The notes beneath the pieces are model-generated. The model ran no database searches. It was not told where the DNA came from and worked only from the letters and a program-made list of their open reading frames with translations. From positions 1 through 64,000 of the forward strand of contig NZ_JAFLVX010000018.1 of NCBI RefSeq assembly GCF_017316185.1: a DNA stretch of 64,000 nt, in the 5' to 3' direction. The stretch comes from Candidatus Vagococcus giribetii (GTDB lineage Bacteria; Bacillota; Bacilli; Lactobacillales; Vagococcaceae). Of this stretch, positions 7,408 to 16,605 are shown piece by piece. Made by a program: the position numbers and the translations under genes. Every line of letters begins with the position of its first letter. The stretch's first letter is position 1.

Positions 7408-9714
7408 CTGGCGAATCATCATGCATTATCAGTTAGATTGATTGAAGTAAACACTCTTTATATAAATGAAAACGATCGAAATACTTTTAGTCTTTTTTTT
7501 GCCATTAAAGGCAACTTTTTATGCAAGAAGAAAAACGAAGAGTTTTTATTAAAAGAACAGACCTTTATGTTTAATAATAGTGGAGAGTCTCTTGTGGTGT
7601 ACCAGGAAAATCATCAAAACTCTTTATTGCAGTTGAAGTTTTATTTTTCTGAAATCGAAAAAATCATTGGCGAAGATTGGCGTCCTTATTTTAGTGATGA
7701 TAAATTGATTTATACGAGTGAAGAAGAAAAGACCGTCCTAACAGAAAATATTTTTCGTCTTGTTTTAGATTACTCAGAGTACGGGATTAAAGACCAACCA
7801 TTTGCAACAATGAACCGATTATTTTCATTTTTAGATCAACTTAATAAAATTGTCTTGATTGAAAAACAAGTCGAGAATTCACCTTCGTTTTTGGTTAGTG
7901 ACCATCCTAAGATTATGTCAGTCATTCAGTACGTTGAAGAGTTTTACAACAGACGAATTAGCTTACAAGAAATAGCGAAAAGAGAATTTTTGTCAGAAGC
8001 TTATTTATCTCGTTTGTTTAAAGAAGAAACGGGGATTAATTTTTCTGATTATGTGGACTCCATTCGACTCCAACATGCAGTCGAAGAATTAAGACAGTCA
8101 CAATTACCGATTTTAACGATTGCTCTTAATAATGGTTTTTCCACTGCCAAACGCTTTTCCAGTTTATTTAAAGAAAAATATGACATGACACCTAATCAGT
8201 ATCGAAAAGAAATCGTTACTGAAGAAAATAAGGTTCTAGCAAAAGAAGGACTAAAAGAAGATTACCGTGTTGTGCCTGAAGATGAAATGATTCAAATAAT
8301 TGCTCAATTTATGTTAAACAAAAACATAAAAAAAGACCCCGATGAGCTACCAACTCAATATCAATTATCAGTTGAGACAAAGAGCTACCAGCAACTAACA
8401 AAACCTGAAAAAATCATCAATATTGGAGCAGCAGAAAAAGGGATTTCTGAAGATGTGAGGGAGCAGATCCGTTTGCTTCAAGAAAAAATTTCTTTCGAGT
8501 ACATTCGCTTCTTCGGGTTATGCGATGAAGCGTCTCATGAAGGTCATATTATCATGGATAAATTTGTTAATAATCATCGTCTATTCACCTTTATTCATGA
8601 TATGAGGCTAAAACCAATTATCGTTCTTGAGGTTAAAGAGGAAACGACTTTTGCTTCTTGGGAGAAAGAATTGAGGAGCCTTCGAAAGATTATTCGAGGT
8701 TACGTTCACTTTGAAGCTAGTTTTAAATTTGGTTGGTATTTAGAGATTAAGGTTCCTGATACAGGAGATAGCGAAAAATACATTCAGTTCTATCATGATG
8801 CAGCAAAGTTTTTAAGAAACAATTTTACGACAGGTTTTATCGGGCTCACCGTATCCTATAAAGAAAAAAGATTGTTTAAAGAGATTTATGAATGGGCGGC
8901 AGATACTTTTTATCAGCCTGATTTTATTTCTTTTAATTACCGAGATAACGCTATTAAAGGCAAACGTCATGAGTCAGAATATTTAGAGTTCATCGAAGAA
9001 CTGGATCGATTAAAAGTCTGGCTTGAAGAAAAAAATAAAACTAAGGTTCCAGACATAATGGTAACCGAGTGGAATATTATTGCCAGCAACAAACAAGTTT
9101 TAACGGGAACTTTTTTTCGTTCAGGGATTGTGATGAAGTCTTTAGTCCAATTATCCACTCGTGTCAAAAGTGTGGGATTCTGGTTAAATTTAGAAAGTGA
9201 AACGACACTAAAGGACAATCGAAATAGAGATTCAAATTTGTCTATCTTCCTTCATGGTTCTTTAAGGAGGCCTTTGTTCTTTGTGTTAACTCTGTTTGAA
9301 CGAGTAGGAGACCAAATTATTCTTGAAGAAGATAACTTTATTTTAACCAAACGCTTTAATTCTTATTACCTATTATTTTATAATTACTACTATATTAATC
9401 CGGCTGATACAGCGTATCAAAATCTTTGGAAAACGTCTCAGAAAGAAGCTATCTTTTCTTTTGACGATTTAAAAGCAGGTAAATATCTAGTCAAACGTTT
9501 TTTATTAGATAGTAATCATGGCGGTATTTACAATCAGTGGCTAAAAGCTGGTGGTTTATCAGAAATGGATACGGATATTCAAGAGTATTTATTTCAATCT
9601 GTTGTGCCAGATTTTCAAGTAAAAGAGCTAGACATTGATGATGGTCGTTTAGAAGAAAAAACAAACCTAGAGATCAATGCTTGTTATTTACTGATCATAA
9701 ATCGGATCACTTAA
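7408..9714 (+). CDS. AraC-type regulator with C-terminal GH39-like domain
   Basis: About 768 residues. The first roughly 120 look like a cupin sensor domain; a two-HTH AraC module follows (RRISLQEIAKREFLSEAYLSRLFKEETG, then LTIALNNGFSTAKRFSSLFKEKY, ending MTPNQYRKE). The C-terminal 430 residues resemble the GH39 xylosidase-like barrel and jelly roll, with VTEWN carrying the nucleophile-type glutamate. Such fusions occur in Firmicutes and probably sense sugars or glycosides. Start: the frame is open from GTG 7390, but the GGAGGG site at 7396-7401 lies inside it and best suits CTG at 7408; the next in-frame ATG is some 50 codons later. It does not adjoin any sugar gene now. Confidence 0.75.
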   Translation: MANHHALSVRLIEVNTLYINENDRNTFSLFFAIKGNFLCKKKNEEFLLKEQTFMFNNSGESLVVYQENHQNSLLQLKFYFSEIEKIIGEDWRPYFSDDKLIYTSEEEKTVLTENIFRLVLDYSEYGIKDQPFATMNRLFSFLDQLNKIVLIEKQVENSPSFLVSDHPKIMSVIQYVEEFYNRRISLQEIAKREFLSEAYLSRLFKEETGINFSDYVDSIRLQHAVEELRQSQLPILTIALNNGFSTAKRFSSLFKEKYDMTPNQYRKEIVTEENKVLAKEGLKEDYRVVPEDEMIQIIAQFMLNKNIKKDPDELPTQYQLSVETKSYQQLTKPEKIINIGAAEKGISEDVREQIRLLQEKISFEYIRFFGLCDEASHEGHIIMDKFVNNHRLFTFIHDMRLKPIIVLEVKEETTFASWEKELRSLRKIIRGYVHFEASFKFGWYLEIKVPDTGDSEKYIQFYHDAAKFLRNNFTTGFIGLTVSYKEKRLFKEIYEWAADTFYQPDFISFNYRDNAIKGKRHESEYLEFIEELDRLKVWLEEKNKTKVPDIMVTEWNIIASNKQVLTGTFFRSGIVMKSLVQLSTRVKSVGFWLNLESETTLKDNRNRDSNLSIFLHGSLRRPLFFVLTLFERVGDQIILEEDNFILTKRFNSYYLLFYNYYYINPADTAYQNLWKTSQKEAIFSFDDLKAGKYLVKRFLLDSNHGGIYNQWLKAGGLSEMDTDIQEYLFQSVVPDFQVKELDIDDGRLEEKTNLEINACYLLIINRIT

Positions 9715-9719
9715 AGGCA

Positions 9720-9752
9720 AATATCAAAAAAAGACCTATCAATTTTGATATT
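9720..9752 (+). terminator. Inverted repeat, possible weak terminator
   Basis: AATATCAAAA (9720-9729) and TTTTGATATT (9743-9752) are perfect 10-base arms just after the AraC/GH39 stop. There is no clear T run afterwards, so termination is doubtful. Confidence 0.4.
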
Positions 9753-9809
9753 ATAACGCTTTATTAGTGAAAGAAACAAAATCAACCCATAAATATCATA
9801 AAAATCCAC

Positions 9810-9838
9810 ACGACATGTATCATAATAAAGCTTATGAT
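9810..9838 (+). promoter_or_regulatory. Candidate promoter of the asparagine-to-pyruvate operon
   Basis: ACGACA at 9810-9815 (four of six -35 matches) and TATGAT at 9833-9838 with a 17-base spacer. The palindrome at 9813-9844 covers it. Confidence 0.45.
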
Positions 9839-9844
9839 ACATGT
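9813..9844 (+). promoter_or_regulatory. Perfect palindrome, candidate operator
   Basis: ACATGTATCATAA (9813-9825), six-base loop, TTATGATACATGT (9832-9844). Thirteen perfect base pairs with no T tail, overlaying the likely -35/-10 region 27 bases before ansA. This geometry suits a dimeric repressor rather than a terminator. The regulator is not identified in this window. Confidence 0.6.
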
Positions 9845-9870
9845 GTGAAGACGTATAAAGAGGTGCGCAA

Positions 9871-10836
9871 GTGAAAAAAGTATTAGTGTTACATACAGGT
9901 GGTACTATTTCTATGACTCAAGAACAAGATGGAGCAGTTAGTTTATCAGAGAATCATCCACTTAGTCAGAGCATGGATTTAATGCCAAAAAATGTCGACG
10001 TAATCGTCGAAGAAATATTTAATTTACCTTCACCACATATTACACCGAAAGAAATGTTGGTGTTAAAAAATCGAATTGAGAAAGCTCAAGAGGAACAATT
10101 TGATGGTGTTGTTATCACACACGGAACAGATACATTAGAAGAAACAGCTTATTTCTTAGATATTTCCTTTGAGAAAAAAATCGCTGTTGTGTTAACTGGA
10201 GCCATGCGCTCAAGTAACGAATTAGGTTCTGATGGGTTGTACAATTATGTACAAGCTATTATTACAGCTTCTGATGATAAGTCGAAAGAACAAGGTGTCT
10301 TAGTTGTTATGAATGATGAAATTCATGCGGGACGTTTTGTTACGAAGACTCATACAACAAGTGTTGATACTTTTAGAACACCGACGTTTGGTCCTATTGG
10401 TATTCTATCAAAACGACAAGTTATCTTTTTAAAAGAAGTTGTTGAACATGATTCCATGACAATTGATTCGGCGGAAGGGAAAGTCATTTTACTAAAAGCC
10501 TATGCGGGCATGGACGCTATGTTATTTGAGATGTTAAAAGAATCTCAAGTAGACGGCGTGATTATTGAAGCCCTTGGTGCAGGTAATTTACCTCCTCAAG
10601 TCATTGGAAGTTTAGAGGCGCTTATTCAATCGGGTGTGCCAGTTGCTTTAGTTTCAAGATGTTCTAACGGAATTGCTGAGGACATCTATGATTATGAAGG
10701 TGGCGGTATCCCACTAAGAAAGATGGGTGTCATGTTTGTCAAAGGTTTAACAGGTCCAAAAGCGAGATTGCGCATGCTCGTAGGAATTAATGCACGTTTA
10801 TCACATCATGAGTTACGTCAGTTTATGACAGAATAA
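9871..10836 (+). CDS. ansA: L-asparaginase, type I cytoplasmic
   Basis: 321 residues; hydrolyses asparagine to aspartate and ammonia. The two catalytic blocks are present: HTGGTISM with Thr12 and THGTDTLEET with Thr86-Asp87, and the later conserved GAMRSSNELGSDG. No signal peptide, so it acts inside the cell. The start is GTG 9871 behind AGAGGTG. It opens a run in which aspartase starts 23 bases later, followed by malic enzyme and fumarase; together they take asparagine to pyruvate. Control probably acts through the palindrome upstream. Confidence 0.92.
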   Translation: MKKVLVLHTGGTISMTQEQDGAVSLSENHPLSQSMDLMPKNVDVIVEEIFNLPSPHITPKEMLVLKNRIEKAQEEQFDGVVITHGTDTLEETAYFLDISFEKKIAVVLTGAMRSSNELGSDGLYNYVQAIITASDDKSKEQGVLVVMNDEIHAGRFVTKTHTTSVDTFRTPTFGPIGILSKRQVIFLKEVVEHDSMTIDSAEGKVILLKAYAGMDAMLFEMLKESQVDGVIIEALGAGNLPPQVIGSLEALIQSGVPVALVSRCSNGIAEDIYDYEGGGIPLRKMGVMFVKGLTGPKARLRMLVGINARLSHHELRQFMTE

Positions 10837-10859
10837 GACTATAAAAGGGGATAAACCAC

Positions 10860-12221
10860 ATGATGTATCGTATAGAAAAAGACAGCGTTGGAGAACTTGA
10901 AATACCGATAGATAGTTATTACGGGGTACATTCGCTACGTGCGAAAATCAATTTTCCAATTACCAATCAATCATTAGATCAAGATTTTATTATTAGCTTG
11001 GCTGAAGTCAAAAAAGCAATGGCTTTAGCTAATCACCAATTAGGATTGCTATCTGACGAGAAGGCTCGAGCAATTGTTCAGGCTAGCGACGAAATAATCA
11101 ATGGTAAATGGCATGACCAATTTATTGTCGATCCTATTCAAGGTGGTGCTGGAACAAGTAGTAATATGAATGTTAACGAAGTGATTACAAACCGCGCTAT
11201 TGAAATTTTAGGCGGGGTAAAAGGTGATTTTTCTATTATTCATCCCAATGATGATGTTAATAAAGGTCAATCAACTAATGATGTATACCCAACAGCTGGT
11301 AAATTAACCATGTTGAAAAAAGTACCAATGTTAATGTCAGAATTAGATCGATTATCAGATGTGTTAAAAGATAAAGCAGATGCGTTTAGAGATATTCAAA
11401 AATTAGGTCGAACTCAATTAAGTGATGCTGTTCCAATGACGTTAGGTCAAGAGTTTCATGCCTATTACTCAGTTGTGAAGCGTAACATGAAACGACTAGA
11501 GCATGTTAAATCAGAAATTACAGCTGTTAATCTTGGTGGAACAGCTATTGGTACAGGTATTACAGCACACACAGAGTTATCTGAAACAGTATTACCTTAT
11601 TTAAATGCTATTACAGACCAACAAATGACCATTGCAGATGATTTAGTTGATGGTACGCAAAACATTGAGCAATATGTTGCCTTATCAGATACGTTAAAAG
11701 TTATTGCTATTAGTTTATCAAAAATTGCCAATGACATTCGTTTACTGTCATCTGGTCCAAACTCAGGGATAGGTGAAATTATTATTCCAGCTAGACAAAA
11801 TGGTTCGTCTATTATGCCAGGAAAAATCAATCCAGTTATCCCAGAAGTGTTGACCCAATGTGCTTTTGTGGTTATGGGAAATAACAGTGTGATTGGTTCT
11901 GCAGCAGAAGCAGGTCAATTAGAGCTAAATGCGTTTGAACCTGTTGTTTTTCATAAATTATTAGAATCTTTCCAAGTACTAACCAATGGTATTTCAACCT
12001 TTATTGATCATTGTGTGATTGATATTGAAGCAAATGAAGAGAGATGTTACGACAATTTAGAACGCAGTACTTACTTAGCAACTGTTCTTTCTGAAACAAT
12101 CGGTTACACAAAAGCCGCAGAAATTGCTAAAGAAAGCCTAACAACAGGTAAAACAATTAGAGAAATCGCCTTACAACAAGGTATTTCTATTGATGGAAAA
12201 AACGAAGTATCTGTTAAATAA
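10860..12221 (+). CDS. aspA: Aspartate ammonia-lyase (aspartase)
   Basis: 453 residues of the fumarase/aspartase superfamily. Converts aspartate to fumarate and ammonia. The signature loop reads [15 protein letters not shown]; the KINPVIPE ending is the aspartase form, whereas the fumarase downstream has GKVNPTQAE. Other superfamily blocks are GGAGTSSNMN, NDDVNKGQSTND and GRTQLSDAVP. AAAAGGGG precedes ATG 10860. It directly follows asparaginase, so its substrate is supplied by the neighbouring enzyme. Confidence 0.92.
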   Translation: MMYRIEKDSVGELEIPIDSYYGVHSLRAKINFPITNQSLDQDFIISLAEVKKAMALANHQLGLLSDEKARAIVQASDEIINGKWHDQFIVDPIQGGAGTSSNMNVNEVITNRAIEILGGVKGDFSIIHPNDDVNKGQSTNDVYPTAGKLTMLKKVPMLMSELDRLSDVLKDKADAFRDIQKLGRTQLSDAVPMTLGQEFHAYYSVVKRNMKRLEHVKSEITAVNLGGTAIGTGITAHTELSETVLPYLNAITDQQMTIADDLVDGTQNIEQYVALSDTLKVIAISLSKIANDIRLLSSGPNSGIGEIIIPARQNGSSIMPGKINPVIPEVLTQCAFVVMGNNSVIGSAAEAGQLELNAFEPVVFHKLLESFQVLTNGISTFIDHCVIDIEANEERCYDNLERSTYLATVLSETIGYTKAAEIAKESLTTGKTIREIALQQGISIDGKNEVSVK

Positions 12222-12243
12222 ATTGGAATAGGGAGTGTCATTT

Positions 12244-13425
12244 TTGGACGTTAAACAACAAGCATTAGATGCTCACGAACAACATCATGGGAAAATCGAA
12301 ATAACTAGTAAAATGAAAGTGACTAATAATGAAGAGTTAGCACTTGCTTATACACCAGGAGTGGCTGAACCTTGTAAAAAAATCGCTGAAAACCCAGAAG
12401 ATAGCTATAAATACACATCAAGAGGTAATTTAGTCGCAGTTATATCTGATGGGACTGCTGTTTTAGGATTAGGGGATATTGGTCCTCGTGCTGCCATGCC
12501 GGTTATGGAAGGTAAAGCAATTTTATTTAAAGAATTTGCTAATATTGATTCGATTCCTTTAGTGTTAGATGAAACCAATCCAGACAAACTAGTGGAAATT
12601 ATTTCATCTCTTCAATATAGTTTTGGCGGGATTAATCTTGAGGATATTTCTGCACCTCGTTGTTTTGAGATTGAGAAACGATTAAAGGAACAATTAGAAA
12701 TCCCTGTATTTCATGATGATCAACATGGAACAGCCATTGTCACTGTTTCAGGAATCATCAATAGTTTAAAGCTTAAGAAAAAAGAATTCTCGGAAATGAA
12801 AGTTGTATTAAATGGTCCAGGAGCTGCTGGGACTGCCATTATCAAATTGCTTTTAGAATTTGGTGTGACAGACATTATTGCTTGCGACCGTAAAGGCGCT
12901 ATCTATCAAGGGCGTGAGGGACTCGCCGGTACTTACAAAGAAGAGCTAGCAGAACTAACTAACCCAAGAAGTGTTCAAGGTAACCTAGAAGAAGCTATTA
13001 AGGGTGCTGATATCTTTATTGGTGTGTCTGTAGCAGGAGCCTTAACTAAAGAAATGGTTCAGTCCATGAATCAGGAACCGATTGTTTTTGCTATGGCTAA
13101 TCCTGTACCTGAGATAATGTATGAGGAAGCGATTGAAGCAGGTGTCTTTATTATGGGGACCGGTCGTTCAGATTTTCCTAATCAAATCAATAATGTACTA
13201 GCTTTTCCTGGTGTCTTTAAAGGGGCATTAAGTGTGAGAGCTAGCCAAATCAATGAAGAGATGAAAAAAGCAGCAGCTCTTGCCATTGCGTCAATTATTT
13301 CAGAAGAAGAGTTAACAACTGAGTATGTAATTCCAAATCCTTTTGATCCTCGTGTAGCAGAAGCAGTAGCGTTTGCTGTGGCAGAGGCAGCTAAGGCAAC
13401 TGGTGTTGCAAAAGGAGGAAATTAA
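12244..13425 (+). CDS. Malic enzyme (malate to pyruvate, decarboxylating)
   Basis: 393 residues, the short bacterial malic enzyme: malate plus NAD(P) to pyruvate, CO2 and NAD(P)H. Visible blocks are ELALAYTPGVAEPC, ISDGTAVLGLGDIGPRAAMPVMEGK with the catalytic lysine, FHDDQHGTAI for metal binding, and a Rossmann stretch LNGPGAAGTAI. A GTG at 12235 overlaps the GGGAG site itself, so TTG 12244, eight bases beyond that site, is taken as the start. It precedes the fumarase by three bases. Cofactor preference cannot be read with confidence. Confidence 0.9.
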   Translation: MDVKQQALDAHEQHHGKIEITSKMKVTNNEELALAYTPGVAEPCKKIAENPEDSYKYTSRGNLVAVISDGTAVLGLGDIGPRAAMPVMEGKAILFKEFANIDSIPLVLDETNPDKLVEIISSLQYSFGGINLEDISAPRCFEIEKRLKEQLEIPVFHDDQHGTAIVTVSGIINSLKLKKKEFSEMKVVLNGPGAAGTAIIKLLLEFGVTDIIACDRKGAIYQGREGLAGTYKEELAELTNPRSVQGNLEEAIKGADIFIGVSVAGALTKEMVQSMNQEPIVFAMANPVPEIMYEEAIEAGVFIMGTGRSDFPNQINNVLAFPGVFKGALSVRASQINEEMKKAAALAIASIISEEELTTEYVIPNPFDPRVAEAVAFAVAEAAKATGVAKGGN

Positions 13426-13428
13426 TTA

Positions 13429-14784
13429 ATGAGTTATCGGATTGAAAAAGATTCAATAGGCGAAGTGAAAGTTCCTTTAGAGAATAAATGGGGAGCTCAA
13501 ACAGAAAGAAGTCGCCAAAATTTTAAAATAGGTAAAGATTTAATGCCAATCGAAGTGGTGTATGGTTTAGTTGAAATTAAACGAGCAGCAGCTATCGTTA
13601 ATCATCAATTAGGTAAATTATCTGAAGAAAAAGCAGAAGTGATTGTTTCTGTTTGTGATGAAATTTTAAAAGGTGTTTGGGATTCTGAATTTCCTTTAAG
13701 AGTTTTCCAAACAGGTAGTGGAACTCAAAGTAATATGAACGTCAATGAAGTGATTGCTCATTTATGTGAAGAAAGAGGTAGTCTAATCCATCCCAATGAT
13801 GACGTGAACATGTCGCAAAGTTCTAATGACACATTTCCAACAGCAATGCACATTGCAGGCTTAACGTTATTGCAGCCTTTACAACAAGAGCTTAGTCAAT
13901 GGATTGACTTACTCCAAGAATTAGAAACAAAGAATAAAGGCATTATTAAAATTGGCCGTACTCATTTACAAGATGCCACACCTTTAACCTTTGGACAAGA
14001 GATAAGTGGTTGGAAAACCATGATCATGAAAGCTAAATCCTTCATTGAAACAAGTAGTGAGTCTCTTAACTATTTAACAATTGGCGGAACGGCTGTTGGG
14101 ACAGGTTTAAATGCACCAGTTGGCTTCGATGTTGAAATGGCTAAAGAAATCGCTGCTCACACTGGTTTACCTTTTGAAACGGAAGAAAATAAGTTTTATG
14201 GTTTAACTAGTTATTCAGGTATCTCTTTTACTCATGGGGCGTTACGTGCCTTAGCAAGTGATTTGATGAAGATTGCTAATGACATTCGTTGGTTAGCAAG
14301 TGGTCCTCGTGCAGGATTAGGTGAAATCACGATTCCTGAAAACGAACCAGGTAGCTCAATTATGCCAGGAAAAGTTAATCCAACTCAAGCAGAGGCCTTG
14401 ACGATGGTCGTTTGTGAAGTTCTTGGAAACGACACGACGATTCAATTTGCCAGTAGCCAAGGAAACTTTGAACTAAATGTCTACAAACCAGTCATTATAG
14501 CTAATTTTCTAGAGAGTGTTACCTTATTAACAGAAGGAATGAAGTCATTTAGAACAAATTGTCTTTCAGGTGTTGAAGCAAACGTTGAAGCTATGACACG
14601 AGGAGTGGAACGTTCATTAATGTTAGTGACAGCTCTAAGTCCTTATATTGGTTATGAAAAATGTGCTATTGTAGCTAAATTAGCTCATAAAGAAAACCTT
14701 TCTTTAGAAGAGGCGATACTTAAATTAGAGTATGCAACAAAAGAAGAATTTAACGAATGGGTTAGACCAGAAGAGATGATCTAA
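13429..14784 (+). CDS. fumC: Fumarate hydratase class II
   Basis: 451 residues; hydrates fumarate to malate. Class II signature [13 protein letters not shown] near residue 305, with [30 protein letters not shown] and [12 protein letters not shown]. Paralogous to the aspartase two genes before, but with the fumarase-specific loop. AAAGGAGG precedes ATG. It is last in the run and followed by a terminator, so gene order (asparaginase, aspartase, malic enzyme, fumarase) differs from reaction order. Supplies malate to the malic enzyme. Confidence 0.93.
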   Translation: MSYRIEKDSIGEVKVPLENKWGAQTERSRQNFKIGKDLMPIEVVYGLVEIKRAAAIVNHQLGKLSEEKAEVIVSVCDEILKGVWDSEFPLRVFQTGSGTQSNMNVNEVIAHLCEERGSLIHPNDDVNMSQSSNDTFPTAMHIAGLTLLQPLQQELSQWIDLLQELETKNKGIIKIGRTHLQDATPLTFGQEISGWKTMIMKAKSFIETSSESLNYLTIGGTAVGTGLNAPVGFDVEMAKEIAAHTGLPFETEENKFYGLTSYSGISFTHGALRALASDLMKIANDIRWLASGPRAGLGEITIPENEPGSSIMPGKVNPTQAEALTMVVCEVLGNDTTIQFASSQGNFELNVYKPVIIANFLESVTLLTEGMKSFRTNCLSGVEANVEAMTRGVERSLMLVTALSPYIGYEKCAIVAKLAHKENLSLEEAILKLEYATKEEFNEWVRPEEMI

Positions 14785-14803
14785 CCCGTCGTTTTGAATA
14801 GAT

Positions 14804-14857
14804 AAGAGTCTTAAAAACGAGAACGAACCCCTTGTTCTTTGTTTTTGAGGCTTTTTT
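14804..14857 (+). terminator. Intrinsic terminator after fumC
   Basis: A long imperfect stem between AAGAGTCTTAAAAAC and GTTTTTGAGGCTT ends in six T residues at 14852-14857. Confidence 0.75.
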
Positions 14858-14918
14858 CTATTGTGAGAGTTCTCTAAACTATAGTAAACTGATACTAATA
14901 AAGAAGGTGGAGGCACGT

Positions 14919-15599
14919 ATGAAGATTTTGTTAGTGGAAGATGATAGTAAATTAAGTCATTTAATTAAAAGCCACTTAGAAAAGTATGGTTATGAGGTAT
15001 TTGTTCCAACAGAGTTCAAAAATTTACTTGATTATTTCAAGTCAATTGCACCAGATTTGATTCTAATGGATGTTAACTTACCTGTATTTGACGGGTTTTA
15101 TTGGACTAAACAATTGCGTCAATTGACAAAATGTCCGATTATTTTTCTCTCAGCAAGAGATAGTCAGATGGACCAAGTTCTAGCTCTAGAGTACGGTGGG
15201 GATGATTATATCGTTAAGCCTTTTTCATATGATTTGTTACTTGCTAAAGTCAAAAGTCACTTAAGAAGAGCTTACGGGGAGTATGCCGTAGTCAAAGAAG
15301 AAAGTAGTCTAACTGTCAAAGAAATGACTTATTTTCCCGATCGATTAGAGATGGTAGTTAAGGAAAAACAAGAAACGTTGTCCTTAAAAGAAGGGCAGCT
15401 ACTAAAAGTCTTGATGTCCAATTATCCTGATGTTGTCTCAAGACAAGAGCTATTAGGTGAGATTTGGGATGATGAGAGTTTTGTCGATGATAATACACTT
15501 TCAGTTAATATGACACGTTTAAGAAAAAAATTGGCTCAAATGGATTTAGAAGAAAGTGTGTTAACAGTCCGTGGAAAAGGTTATCGTTTAGTCATTTAA
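14919..15599 (+). CDS. OmpR-family response regulator, BceR-like
   Basis: 226 residues. The receiver domain has acidic residues VEDD (7-9), phosphoacceptor Asp51 in LILMDVNLP, the SARD switch and the KPFSY lysine. The C-terminal winged helix ends RLRKKLAQ and VRGKGYRLV. The frame extends 87 bases upstream, but GGTGGAGG before ATG 14919 fixes the start. It pairs with the kinase 16 bases later. BceR-type regulators answer cell-wall-active peptides through a dedicated ABC transporter; none adjoins here. The BceAB-type transporter at 50.8 kb is a candidate partner. Confidence 0.88.
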   Translation: MKILLVEDDSKLSHLIKSHLEKYGYEVFVPTEFKNLLDYFKSIAPDLILMDVNLPVFDGFYWTKQLRQLTKCPIIFLSARDSQMDQVLALEYGGDDYIVKPFSYDLLLAKVKSHLRRAYGEYAVVKEESSLTVKEMTYFPDRLEMVVKEKQETLSLKEGQLLKVLMSNYPDVVSRQELLGEIWDDESFVDDNTLSVNMTRLRKKLAQMDLEESVLTVRGKGYRLVI

Positions 15600-15615
15600 T
15601 GGATAGGAGAGTCAG

Positions 15616-16605
15616 ATGAAAGAATTTCTAAAAAATCAAAGTCTCTATCTCATTAGTTTGATTACAAGTATTAGCTTAGTTGTGGGAATCATGTGGTTAG
15701 ATGGCTATCGTGATACTAAATTATTAATTTATGCGTGTTTACTGACACTACTAAGTGTGGTTTTATTTTTAGGTATTACGTACTTAAGACAAAAAAAGTT
15801 ATATCAATTAATGGAATCTAAAGAAGTACGGGTGAATTTTGAGCAAGTCCAGGAAGATTCAAGTAACTTATCAAGGAATGTTTATGAGTTACTTAATAAG
15901 GAACACCTCTATTATTACCAAGTCATTCAGGAACAGAAATATGCACTAGAAGAGCATCAACATTTTATGTATCAATGGGTTCACCAGATGAAAACGCCGT
16001 TAGCTGTTATTGAATTGATGGTTGACGGGGGAGAGTTGGATAAACATAGTTTGTTAGAAGAAACGGATCGTATGAAAGAAGGTCTAAATCTTGCTCTTAA
16101 TATGGCTCGGATAGATTCATTTAATCAAGATTTTATGATTGAGCAAGTTAACCTCAAACAACTAGTTACTCAAGTGATTAATGAACAAAAAAGAAATCTT
16201 ATTCGCCATCAAGTCTTTCCAAAACTTGAAATAGATGAGCAGATTGTCATTGAAACAGATAGAAAATGGCTTGCTTTTTGTCTGACTCAACTACTTTTAA
16301 ATAGCATTAAGTATACGAAAAAAAATGAATCAAGACTGATGATAACCTCAAGGATGACCAAAAACACATGTGAGCTAAGTCTGAAAGATTATGGGATTGG
16401 AATTGAGAAAAAGGATTTACCACGCATTTTTAATCCTTTTTTTACAGGAAATACAGGGCGTAATCAACGAGAGGCAACTGGAATGGGACTTTATTTGGTA
16501 AAAAAAGTATTAAGCAGATTGGATCACGGGATTACAGTGGCATCTGAAAAAGACGTGGGAACAACCATGACAATTACTTTTAACGAAATGGGGCGTAAGA
16601 AATGA
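15616..16605 (+). CDS. Intramembrane-sensing histidine kinase, BceS-like
   Basis: 329 residues. Two transmembrane helices close together at the N-terminus (about 10-28 and 35-57) with almost no extracellular loop, the pattern of BceS/intramembrane-sensing kinases that rely on a transporter for signal detection. The H-box is QWVHQMKTPL with His123; the ATP domain has QLLLNSIKYT (N box), DYGIGI (G1) and GMGLYLVKKV (G2). It follows the response regulator and overlaps the next gene by ATGA, so the DNA glycosylase is translationally coupled to it. Confidence 0.88.
   Translation: MKEFLKNQSLYLISLITSISLVVGIMWLDGYRDTKLLIYACLLTLLSVVLFLGITYLRQKKLYQLMESKEVRVNFEQVQEDSSNLSRNVYELLNKEHLYYYQVIQEQKYALEEHQHFMYQWVHQMKTPLAVIELMVDGGELDKHSLLEETDRMKEGLNLALNMARIDSFNQDFMIEQVNLKQLVTQVINEQKRNLIRHQVFPKLEIDEQIVIETDRKWLAFCLTQLLLNSIKYTKKNESRLMITSRMTKNTCELSLKDYGIGIEKKDLPRIFNPFFTGNTGRNQREATGMGLYLVKKVLSRLDHGITVASEKDVGTTMTITFNEMGRKK

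Noticed and set aside
14832-14918. N-terminal extension of the response regulator
   Set aside because: It covers the fumC terminator and the ribosome site; the receiver domain begins at ATG 14919.
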